DNA from: Prinia subflava
Taxonomy: Eukaryota; Chordata; Aves; Passeriformes; Cisticolidae
DNA length: 64,000 bases
Direction of reading: 5' to 3'
Assembly (NCBI RefSeq): GCF_021018805.1
Contig: NC_086247.1
Location: 134,085,602-134,149,601 of the forward strand
Shown: piece by piece, positions 36,370 to 46,900 of the stretch
Layout of the letters: the number at the start of each line of letters is the position of its first letter
Numbering within the stretch: position 1 is the first letter of the stretch
The notes under the pieces: generated by a model
Seen by the model: only the letters and a program-made list of their open reading frames with translations
What the model was told of the DNA's origin: nothing
Database searches by the model: none
Program-made: the position numbers and the translations under genes

Positions 36370-39300
36370 ATGAAGTTTTGCCTCAATGCTATAAATAAAT
36401 GATTACTGGGTTGAAAAAAGAAAAAAACCAAAAAACAAAACCTACCCCAAAGCAGAGAAGCCCAAACTGAGCGCAGGGCTCAATGATGGGTGGAGGAAAG
36501 GCCATCCTCAAGGAGCTGTGGAGAGCTTGGATGCTGTCCTTGGACACAGGCCACACACAATCTATTGAAATCTGTCTCTCATGTCAGTAACTCACATGGG
36601 CTGAACATATTTGTGGGTGAGAATGCTACAAAGCCTTTTTGTGCTCTTGTGATTCAAGTATTTAATAAGAGCAAAATGATGCTATAAATAGGAACACCAT
36701 AGTTGGTAAGGACTGGGGATACAAAAGGAGATATGCAGTCTCAGTTATGACAGGAGAGCAAAGAAAAAGCAAAGAAAATATCAACTGAAACCAGCAACTT
36801 CTGCAGAAGTGCTTAATCAAACATGAACTTTGTATACAACCCATCGACAGCAGATGAGCCTCCCCAAAGTGAACAGCTTGCGAGCGGGAGCGTGCCTTTT
36901 TTGGTCACGTTTTGCAAAGGGCTGAAAATATGTGCTTAGTAGGTGTTGTGGCTTTTTCAAGTATTGCGAGCCTTTCTGTGCATCAAAAGCATTTTTGCCA
37001 GTGTTTATGTAGTGCTCCTATCTTCCATCATGCAGAAACCTTCCTCCTTCCGATCCTCTCTTCTCCTGGGTACATTGTAACAGTATCAATCAAGGCTTGC
37101 TTGGGTGCATGGCACCCATATCCCAGAATAAAACATTACAAACACGAGCTGGGAGAATGGATCAGTTCATTAAATCCTGCCAGGTGGTGGTGTGCTCTGA
37201 TGCACACTGATAACAGATTCGAAAGCGAGCCTGTCTGGAGTGGTTTTGTTCAGACTTGTGAAAGATAAGGTACTAAAATAAGAGGAATCCCTTCAATTTG
37301 CACTTGTGACAGGCAGCTTCCAGTTTATCACTGAAAAAGACGAACTATGTCTGTTTTGAGATATTAAAACTAAGTAATCAAGTGAATTCTTTTTTTCAAA
37401 ATATTGAATTTCTGGCTACAATCGTTTTAGACAGGAGGTATCACAGACTAATAGATGGCTAGCATTTCTTTTTACCTGGAAGTCTTAAAGAAATTCTCTA
37501 TATCAGAGCTTTAAACATGTGCACAGCTAGGAGCATTTTACTAGTTTCATAAGAATAATTGTAAGCTCACTGGTCTATATTTGTGCAAGTTTCTAATGAA
37601 ATCCCTTGGGTCTGAGTTATTAGCTTTTAGCTGCATTTGCACAAATATCAGCCAAGCCTCCTTGGCCTGTTTTTGCACATTTAGGTGAAGGTTATAGGCT
37701 AAACAAAACATGTACAGCAAGTACAAAATATGTACTTGCTAAACAAAACATGTACCCACAACATGGGTACAAAGGTTAGGACATGATGCTGACACCACAT
37801 TCTTATACTGGTAGTAAAGAACAATTAAATATGCAAAGTCATACAGCCCTCCTTGCTTTAAAAGAACCTCTAAACTCTCATGCAAAAAAACCCAGCTATT
37901 TTTGGCACCCAAATCAGGTTATCCTGTTTGTCAGCCTAGGCTTTTGGTTTGTGTGTGGTGGTGGTTTTTTGGTGGGATTTTTGTTTTGTTTTGTTTTGTT
38001 TTTAAGCCCTAAGAACAAAACAGCTTGTGTTTTCTTCTGGTTTTCTAACATTTACATGTTTATAAAAATCCAAATAAGCATGCACAACACCTCTCCATTG
38101 CAGATAAAAGTGTAAATAAATGCAGCAGAGTGATTTTCTTCTGAGAAGGGGTTAGGCATACCAGGTTGCTTTTCCCCTTGAGAAAGAACAAGCTATTTAG
38201 AGTCTCTGCACATTGTTCTTACACATTGACCCTTATCCTGGAGCAGATGTGGCCAAAAACAGCATGCAGAGGGATGACTACATGCATATGTGTTCAGCTG
38301 AAGGATTTTCACTGCACATTTCAAGGTTAGAGAACTTGGATTAACTGCTGAACCAAGGGGGTGAAACAGAATAAAATACTTACAATTATTTTTCTATGCT
38401 AATCTTCCAGCCACTCATTACATCAAGGCAATGAATGATAATTACTGCTAAAGAACAGTTATGTACTGAGTATTTTTCTCAGAAAGAAAAAACAAATAAA
38501 CTTACTAAAAATTCAGATGTTATATGTGTGTGTAAGGGGAACTTCTCTGAGTCTTTGCTTTCTATAGACCCTATATGTATGTACATAAATGAGCAAAATC
38601 ATTACCATTACATTTTATAATGGAAAGAACAAAAAAGACAAACTAATCATAAAATATATGACCAAGCACACCAAAAATGAACTTCAATTGACATATTCAA
38701 GCTCTAATTTATAAGAGACTAGAAATACTGTTTCAATCCAGATTCACAATTTATGGTTTTAGAAATGGTAATGTTTCAAATATGATCACTACTACTCTTA
38801 CAGAAGGATGGTACACTTAAAAAAATGCTCATATTTATACATTCTTTACAAAGTGAAAATCCAGAAGGCAATGTGAAGGGCCACTGTTACATGATTAAGT
38901 AACTTCCACTCCCTTCTCTGTGTGAGAGAGAACAGGCAATCCCTGACAGATGCCTGAAAATCTACCAAGTAAATGTACTGAATCATGGTACAAGTGCCTT
39001 TCCTGGAGCATGCCTCAAAACAGAAGGATAAATTGTTCCAAGCTATAAAGGTGTTAGAAATTAAAAGACAACATCTTTCAATAATAATATGCCACTCAGC
39101 AGTCATTAACACGAATACCATGTTTAGGTTTTTCAGTAAATTCCTTAATAATGACAATAGTCACAAAAAGTAATTCCATTTAAACAATCTAATTTTTCAC
39201 AGAAAAAACTACTTCAAGGTCTCTATTAGAGGATGAAGTATGCATTTTTTCACACCAAATGTCTAAAAAAAAAAATCTTTTTGGTTATAACCACTTGAAA

Positions 39301-40239
39301 AACATCTGGAAGCAGTCCATGCTCCAGCATCTGTATAGTTTCAGGATTGTTGAGCATCTCTATTGAGTTAGTTGAGTGAAAGTTAAATAAACCCCACACT
39401 TTTCACTTTAAATTAAAGTTCTGTTTTGTTACGGACAACACCTTAAAATTTCTAGAAAATAATTTTAAAATGTTGTCTTCAAAAATAAATAAAAAACTTT
39501 TTGGGTAAGTGAAAGTTCTTAAAACCTCAGTGCACTTTGTCTTGCAGAGTAAGTTAATTCCTTCACAAAGAAATGGGCAGTTCCTGTAAGATTTTCACTG
39601 TTCTTATGAGAAAATCCATAGGAGTAAGCTAATTCAGAAAGGAAGCTTATAAGCTCTTATGAAAAACTAAATAAATCAACAATGCAATCTAGACAAAGCT
39701 TGAAATGACTTTTTGAAATTGATCTGGCTTTTGTGCTGGCTTTGGTTTGCTGGCTTCTTTTCCTGAAAGTGACTTTTATTGCTTTTAGTAATGGCTGTGA
39801 TTTTAAGTGTGTGACATTAAGCCAGTCAGTTTCTAGAGTTAGTTTTCACTGTTTGCAATCAGCTGATGAGAAATTTCACAAACATCACAAAATGATTCTG
39901 AAAACGTAAGTGTCCCTCTCATGCTGCATGGGGCATGGCTTGGTCCATCCAGTGAAGGAAAGGTGTCAGCCCACTGTGGCCTTCTCGGGGTCAGAGGTTT
40001 CGGTCTCTATCAGGACAGCCACTGAGTCGGCTGTCATAAAGTGATCTGTCATTCACAAGACATGACAGACTATCTCAGGGTGGAGGGTGATTTTCCCAGA
40101 TCCGGTTTCGAACAGGTCTTTCAAAACCTCCAGTGGGCTGCCTGATGGCACGACTGAGATTGTGCAGCTACAGGTTATATAAAATTAGCGGGCTTCATCT
40201 CACAAATCCCTTGTTGATACGTGCACAGGAACCTTCAAG
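36370..40239. other. Intergenic upstream of CACNB2
   Basis: AT-rich sequence with a short TTTTG array near 37,978-38,001 and a hairpin cluster (listed separately). CpG becomes more frequent from about 39,980. No gene was recognised. A TATA-like TATATAAAA lies at about 40,176-40,184. Confidence 0.5.
37698..37771. repeat. Direct repeat with two adjacent perfect hairpins
   Basis: GCTAAACAAAACATGTAC occurs at 37,698-37,715 and 37,738-37,755 (period 40). Between and after the copies are two perfect inverted repeats: AGCAAGTACA (37,716-37,725) pairing with TGTACTTGCT (37,731-37,740) over a 5-base loop, and TGTACCCA (37,751-37,758) pairing with TGGGTACA (37,764-37,771) over CAACA. The core motif GTAC recurs through the whole block. 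Confidence 0.85.
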
Positions 40240-40521
40240 TACAGGCGAGAACCCCATCAACACGAGAGACCCACGGAACTTTCTCTGTCCAAGCGCGGCT
40301 TTGCTCACTAACGCCACAGGTCAGCCGCTGCGGGCTGAGGCAGGCGGTGCCGTGCGGCCACGCTCCAGACATGGGGCAGGGCTGAGGGAAGAGCAGGCCC
40401 TGACTGCCCCCTGTACCCCGGGCAGGAGCCCCAACTTCGCCGCTCGGCCGCGTTCGGCTCGGCCCGGCGCGGGGCCCGGCGCGGAGCCCGGCGCCGCCCC
40501 GCCCGGCGCTGCCGGAGGGAG

Positions 40522-40710
40522 ATGCTCGCTGTCACTTTCCCTCTTCCCCACGCACCGCCCCCTGCCCTCCCCCGCGCCCGCCGCCGGCGCTGCCCCGTCC
40601 CCGGCGCTAGCGCTCCCCGCCGGCAGCAGGCAGGGCTGGGCTGGGCAGAGCGGAGCGGAGCCGGGCTGGGCAGGGCCGCCCGCCCGCTCCTCGCCATGGC
40701 CGGGCACTGA
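40522..40710 (+). other. Candidate upstream ORF, 62 codons, in frame with CACNB2
   Basis: ATG at 40,522 opens a 62-codon frame that stops at TGA 40,708-40,710. A second ATG in the same frame at 40,696 would give only Met-Ala-Gly-His. The frame is the same as the CACNB2 start codon at 40,879. After the TGA no further in-frame stop occurs up to that start, and the open stretch includes the whole pentamer run. It is translated only if the transcript begins upstream of it, which is unknown. Its Pro/Ala/Arg-rich content is what GC-rich DNA produces by chance, so a regulatory role is more plausible than a functional peptide. Confidence 0.35.
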
Positions 40711-40727
40711 GCGGCGCCCGCCGCCCC

Positions 40728-40832
40728 GGCTCGGCTCGGCTCGGCTCGGCTCGGCTCGGCTCGGCTCGGCTCGGCTCGGCTCGGCTCGGCTCGGCTCGGC
40801 TCGGCTCGGCTCGGCTCGGCTCGGCTCGGCTC
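40728..40832 (+). repeat. Perfect (GGCTC)21 pentanucleotide repeat
   Basis: Exactly 21 uninterrupted copies of GGCTC (105 bp), ending 46 bp before the CACNB2 ATG and 17 bp after the TGA of the upstream ORF. Because 5 is not a multiple of 3, each + strand frame translates to the same cyclic pentapeptide (Ala-Arg-Leu-Gly-Ser). The minus strand gives Glu-Pro-Ser-Arg-Ala. No stop occurs in any frame. Pure repeats of this length are prone to copy-number change. Confidence 0.97.
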
Positions 40833-40878
40833 TGTCCCGCCGAGGGGCTCGGCGCCCGGCCGCCCGCTCTGCTCGCCA

Positions 40879-40974
40879 ATGGTGCAGAGCGACATGTCCA
40901 AATCGCCTCCCAGCCCGGCGCAGGAGGTGCCGATGGAGCTGCTGGACAATCCCCTGCCCGCGGCGGCAGCGCAG
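40879..40974 (+). CDS. CACNB2: CACNB2 first coding exon, MVQ-type N terminus
   Basis: Start of the calcium channel beta-2 subunit, a cytoplasmic MAGUK-like protein that binds the alpha-1 pore subunit, promotes its surface delivery and tunes gating in heart and neurons. The exon encodes 32 residues beginning MVQSDMSKSPPSPAQEV and ending ...LPAAAAQ, and leaves in phase 0 at CAG|GTACCG. From memory, the long human isoform (often called beta-2d) begins MVQRDMSKSPPT..., then has a QEIQMELLEN-like block and an Ala-rich end before SYGKGARRK. The bird sequence keeps all three parts and looks several residues shorter. The start context CGCCAATGG has G at +4 but lacks a purine at -3. A second Met at codon 6 (40,894) is in frame. 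The N terminus is the isoform-specific part of beta-2 and sets inactivation behaviour. Confidence 0.93.
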
Positions 40975-43900
40975 GTACCGCGGGGCTCGGCGGGCCGGGC
41001 GGGGGCGCGGGCAGCGCGGCGGGGCTGCTCCCCCAGCTCCCCGTCCTGCAACTTGGGCCAGCGCCGACAGAAAAGTTTGAGGGTTCCCTAAGGCGCCCGA
41101 AACCCTGTCTTGGCCCCCACCCTGAAATGCCCTTTAATTAACATACATGGGATGCTCCGTGCCATAGAAGCACCGTAAGTCCAAAGAACCTTGCGGTTAT
41201 TTGGAGGATGAATATGTGAGAATACATTGCTGCTGAGCGGATCTTCCGCACATGTATGACTGGCAGGGTGAGGCTGTTTTTCCCTGCTCCGGGAACCTGT
41301 TGTATCTGTACCTGCTGCTTTCCACGCACGGCTGAAACCTCCCTCGCCTGTTCCACGGGCTGGTGGCAGTCTGTAGGTGAGAGGAGGCGATCCAGGACAG
41401 TGTTCAGAGGGAATTTTGGCGAGGCTGAAGGTGCAGATTAGAGATGCTCGATTTCCATGCAGAAGGTGGTTGTACAGTCGTCTCAGAAATTTTAACTACT
41501 CAGTTCATGTGCAGTGTTCAGGTGGATGGGTGATGAGAAGGAGGCAGGGTGAGGTACACTTAGAAAAGACTTTATGTTTTGAAAGGTTGTTTCTGCTTAA
41601 TGTTTGAATGTTGCATAATATCTACAAGTTTGCAATAGTTGGCTACAAAGACTTCAGAGTGCTGTTTTTGAACCCAGGAAAAAGGTAAAATCCGGTAGTA
41701 AAATATGATTGTGTGTATTTCAGATTACAAACATGCATGTTTTTGTTAGGACAGAGGTTTTTTCCTTTAGGGGTGCAGTTTTTACTGTTGCTGCCAAAGC
41801 TGTCTCTGATGCTTTGTTTGAGAAGGTGTCCAGCTTTGTCCCAGAAGTGCTTGATTGGCAGAGGAAGATGCTGTCAGTCTGTCAGCAGCCTTGGTGATTG
41901 ATCTTTACTTACTCAGGCCCGGTGACAGCAGAACAAGATCCAGGCACTGAGGCAGAGACTGGGTTAAACTAAAAAAGAAAAAGTCTCTCTTTGGATGGGA
42001 ATTTGTCAGTAGCCTCCAAGCACAGAACAGACATTTCAGTAGGGCCATATGTTTTGCCAGCTTCTCTAGAAACAGTTGCAAGGGGGCAAATTTCTGACCT
42101 ACAAATGCCTCCCCTTTCTATATCTTTTCAGCCTTAAGCACAGAATCAGTGACTGTCAAATCATATGGTGCCTCTCTGCTGTGGACAAATGTCAAATACA
42201 GATCATAAAATTGATTTTTCACCCCTCCTTTTTACTAAGCTTACAGAACCTATGTTTAGAGAGGAAGAATATTTTGCTAACACCCACGTTATTTATGTTT
42301 CAGGTAATGCATTTATATTCTGTTTTATAAAACAGGTTTCTGAACATTCACAGCCAAAAAGATTCACTTCTTAAGACAGTAGTAATACAGCTATTTGGTT
42401 CAGAGATGTTTTTCAGTTTTTGGAAACAAAGTCATTAGGCAGAACAGGAATCATCTTCTCAATATGTACTTGTTTCAGTCATACATAAATAAACCTTTAG
42501 TATAGAGGAAATAAGATTATGGAAACAAAAGAGCCCTTTGTCTGAATAATAATGCAAGTTAATTCCTTAACAAGCACTGTATTTAAAGACAATTATTTTG
42601 ATTTGAATTTTTGTTCCATGAATATTTAAAAAAACCCAGTATTGTTAAATCTTCCTGCTTTAGACCACACTCCCAGTGAGGAGAAGCTTAATGAGGACAT
42701 GTGAATCATCGAGTAGATTGCCTACAGGTGCTTCAGTTATGTGCACCACTATCTTTTTCACTAAGGTAGTTAAATATCAATCCTAGAAACATTTCCTGCC
42801 AAATAATCTCAGGGAATGTCAGGGAAAAAAACCCAAACCAACATGCAAGCTTACGGAGTGATGTCACTCCTGAAAGTGTTCACTCAGAAGTGCTTCTTCT
42901 GGGAATTATGATTTAGTGAAATGTTATTGAGGAGCCTTTATAGAGTTGTACCAAGTCACAGCAATTCTCTTATGTGAGAATTTTACTTTTGCAAAGCTGA
43001 GACTTCTTTTAACCTATCTTAACACCATGGTCAATATCTTGGATTGTGCCTGTCCATCCATTTTGGCCAAACTTCTCACCATGTTGTGGAGGAATGAATA
43101 AAGTTAACACTCTAGAAGTAGCTCACTTAAAGGGTAGTTAAATATGTGAAATATTCCTAGACAACATCTGTGTAAAATTTATTTATTTTCATAATGCATT
43201 TTCCTAACAAGATCTGCAAGCAAAAGAAAATCTCTTTGGGTGTTGACCATGACAGTTATACCGTATTTTTCCAGGGAAGTTCTTTGCAACTGGGACAAGA
43301 TATTGGTGTATTTTTCTGTATTACCTAAGGTTCTGTGGCTTTTAGGTCCATATGACTGTAAAAACATAGTTCTAGTTATAGTTCAGTGTGGTCTTAGTCT
43401 TAGATAGATGTTGGTCTTAGATGGAGTTGCAATATAGTTTCAGATGTCCAGTTTTATCCAGGCAAACCTGCATGCTAACCATCACACTGTGGACTTCTTC
43501 ACAATGTCCAGGTATATGTCAGTGCTAAGTGGTGGCTTTAGGTGTGGCCCTTTTGTAATAAAATCAGCATTAGGTTTTCTGAAAGAGAAGAAGCAAACTG
43601 TTCAAATGTATCAGTGTTCGATGATTGGTTTTGGTGGGTTTCTTTTTTAATCAATCCCAATCTTTTTAGTTCTTTGTTTAAAGAATCCCTTTTTTTTCAG
43701 GAATCTGAATTGGTAGAATATTCAGTTTAATAACTTTAATTAACCCAGATACTATTCTAATTTGTTTGTGATAGAACATAGCACATTAATGCCTTTCCAT
43801 GGTAACTCTTAGCCTCTTTTTTCCCCTTGCTCCCATGTAATTTTCTTATGATCCTACTTCAGAGTCCTTTGGTCCTCAAAAATCATTAGATTCAATTTCT

Positions 43901-46900
43901 GTTGCTCTTTCTCATCATAAAGCTTCCTGTGCTGTGCATTAGGGACAGTCATAGCAAATCAGATGAGCAAATGACACAAAGATATTTCAAAGAAAATGCA
44001 ATGAAACCTTCTATCAAGCAATTACAGACTACCTTGTGGAGGGAGAAGGTATCTTACACTGCATGAATTCTTCCCTGTTCCTCGTTATTATTTTCCTCCT
44101 GTTCTTTTTTTTGCTTGCTTATGCGTCATCTGTCAGTGCACGTCCTAACAACCTGACACTTTTTAAGTGAAAACAATTCACTTCTTGATTGTTTTCTCCA
44201 GCTCTTTCACCTGCATTTAGATTTCCTCCGTTACATGGTACTGCTGAAGGCTTCTGCCTTCCCAGTGTAAAGGTTTCATCATCCCTGGAGTGCTTGGCTT
44301 GTTTTTCAGGTTGCATTGCAGAAGGTAAACTAATGCATGAGGCTAGGGGATAGGCTTGTTCAGTTTTCCTTCTGTATCAACTACAATTGATGTAAAGGTG
44401 AATTTCAGAGTGCTGTGCATGTGGTGACTCCAGAAAATCAGCTTAGTTGCAGGCTCTTACATGGGCTGCTGTGAGATTCCTTCCTGAATCTCCAGCTACC
44501 TTCTCATTTGTCTAGCACCATCCCTTCACTGCCTGCCTTGTGGTAATGAGGAATGGAAAAATATCCAGAGATTTATTCTCAGCAGATTAATCACACTGCC
44601 CTCTGCTGCTTTCAGCTGAGTTGATTTATCACAATTCATACCGTGTTTACCTGTTCTTCAAACAAACATTTTGCAACCCTGTATCTCCCAGTACTGACTT
44701 GCAAGAATACTTTGTAAGCCACAAAAAACCCCAAAGTTTATATCCCTTTGCACACCTAAATAATACCAATACCTGTTTGTTATAGAGGCATGGAAGGTTT
44801 TCCTCTCTTCTGGCAGCATCCCTAGAAGGCAGATCCAATGTGGCAGCAGTTCAGGGCAGGATATCCAAACCAAGGAGAGATAATTCCATTCACTGGACTT
44901 CCTCATGGCCTCAGCAAGAGGTAGTGTTTTCTCTCTCGATGTGGTGACCTCCCTTCAGTGTTGTATTCCTTACTGACAAAAATAAATTTTAATAGTCCTT
45001 CACTGAAGGAAGCCCTTCAGGGTTCAGCTATTACTTTTCTGATAATTCTCTGCTCTTTGGGGGTTTTTTGCGTTATCCTGTACTCAAGCAATAAAAGGTG
45101 ATTTTGCATGCTCATCTCTCATCTCTTCCAGAGATATTTTCCACTTGGGTATTACACATTATCAGCATAAATGGGATGTAATAGTTGTTCTTTACATGAT
45201 CCTAAAGTCTAAAATCCCTCTGAAACAGTTCAGCAGTTTCATTCCTAACTTATTTATTAGGTAACTATCTTCTAGAGGAAATCTCTGGTTTTGTCTTGTT
45301 TTGTCTCTATGGATGAAAAGCTCCTCTGCTATTCCCAGACTGGCTGCTCTGGAGTCTCAGTTACATTTCTATGCTACTTTTACTCAGGTCTCTCCTTTGA
45401 TGGGATAGAAGAGTTTAAAAATCTCTCAAAATTGCCTGCCCTGCCCTCCAAGGGCTTGCCTTGGTCTCTGTGCTCTGTGCAGACCCTCAGCAGAGGGAAG
45501 CTGTCTCATAGCTGGCTGTTGGTCCCTGCAGGCATCCTTCTGTCACAGAGGGAGATCTCTTTCTGTTTGCTTGTGCAAGTGAAATACAGCAATCCGTGGA
45601 GAGCAGGTGGGGAGGTGCAGGCACGTGGCCACAGCTGTAGTTGCCAGTTTTTTAAAGGCTGCAGGAGGCACAGTAGGGTTTGGGCATGAGCTTCAGCCCC
45701 TTCTGCTGCTGTGTGCTCCTGTTCAGCTGAGGTGGGAGCTGACATCTTCATCTCTGGCATTACAAATAGGCGTGCAGCAGGTTTGCACTGAGGTGGCTTT
45801 CCAAGCCACTGGGGAGGAGGAGAGCCAGCCAAGTTCCCAGCTTCTTGTCTGGCAGGTGGAAACTGCCAGATGACCTGGGCTGAGGCCAGGGTGAGAGCAC
45901 TGGGAGATGGCTTACAGGTGTAGGAACTGGTGAGAATAGGGCTGATCCTGGATGCAGTGTTGGCAAGGCTTTACCACAGGCCAGCAGAAAAGAGCATCTA
46001 AGATTAAACCATTACAGATTGCTTGGCAGAAATTAGTTTTCTTTCAATGGTGAAAAAGAAGCATCTATCAAATACTTATTTATGTATTTATGAATTAAAT
46101 TTGCAAGTTTTGAGAAGAGAATTATTTGTGGAGGTTTAGGGGGTTTTGTTTGCTTGTTTGGATGGATTTTTGTTTTGGTGTAGGTGTAGGATTTTATAAA
46201 ATGACTGTGAAATGGACTCTGCGGACTGTCCCTGTAGTTGTGTGAACTTAATGACCGTATTGGAGATGCTCAATTTGATGGGAGTCCTGAGGGGGAGTCC
46301 TGTCTTTCCTGAGTCTTTTCCCAATTGCAAAAATTGTTTGTTTGGAGAAATCCTGGTTTGAAACCTAAGCTAGGGATTCTTTTCTGTTTTGGGGACATGA
46401 GTCCTCTGGCAAGCCTTTGCTGAAGGTATGTCACAGAGCAGGGTGCCTGTCCTGGGGCTGCACTGGTGCTGACCACATAAGGTGACTCAAAACCCCACTC
46501 CTGAGGCAGAGTTAGGTCAGGATATGTCACTGTAGCCTACCTTGCCCTCTTGCCCTCATTCCCATCCTGGAAGGGAGCTGTGGATTGGTGGGGAACACAT
46601 CACCAAGGTCTTGCACATCTCCCAGCCCTTCCAGGCTGTGTGGTCAGAAAGCTGACCTCTAACTCCTTTATGAGATTAGTATGATTTGTGGTGCAAAAAT
46701 CAGAAATATTCATGTCATGAGGGCGGGTGTGGGGTGTTGCAGCTATGCAGCTGATGCTGGAAGGTTTGATTTCTGAGTGGTAGCAAGCCTGGCCAGTGGT
46801 CAGAAAGGGCCCACGAGGTCTAATCTACAGGAATATTTGTTTCCTTGTTGTGAGGAATGCTTAAGGGGGCAGTGGGTGATCTTTTAAGGAAAGGATGGAG

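Larger units (their letters stand above)
40240..41060 (+). promoter_or_regulatory. CACNB2: CACNB2 CpG-island promoter and 5' UTR
   Basis: A strong CpG island spanning the first CACNB2 coding exon. It has GC-box-like sequences (for example GCCCCGCCCGG near 40,495 and ACCGCCCC near 40,555) and no convincing TATA box inside it. Its position around the first coding exon makes it the promoter of the MVQ-type CACNB2 transcript. The transcription start cannot be fixed from sequence, so the extent of the 5' UTR (and whether it includes the upstream ORF and the pentamer run) is inferred. Confidence 0.8.

Noticed and set aside
40133..41080. 315-codon forward frame and 247-codon reverse frame over the CACNB2 promoter
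   Set aside because: Both run through the CpG island and the pentamer array, which has no stops in any frame. The forward one is out of frame with the recognised CACNB2 exon and ignores its splice donor.
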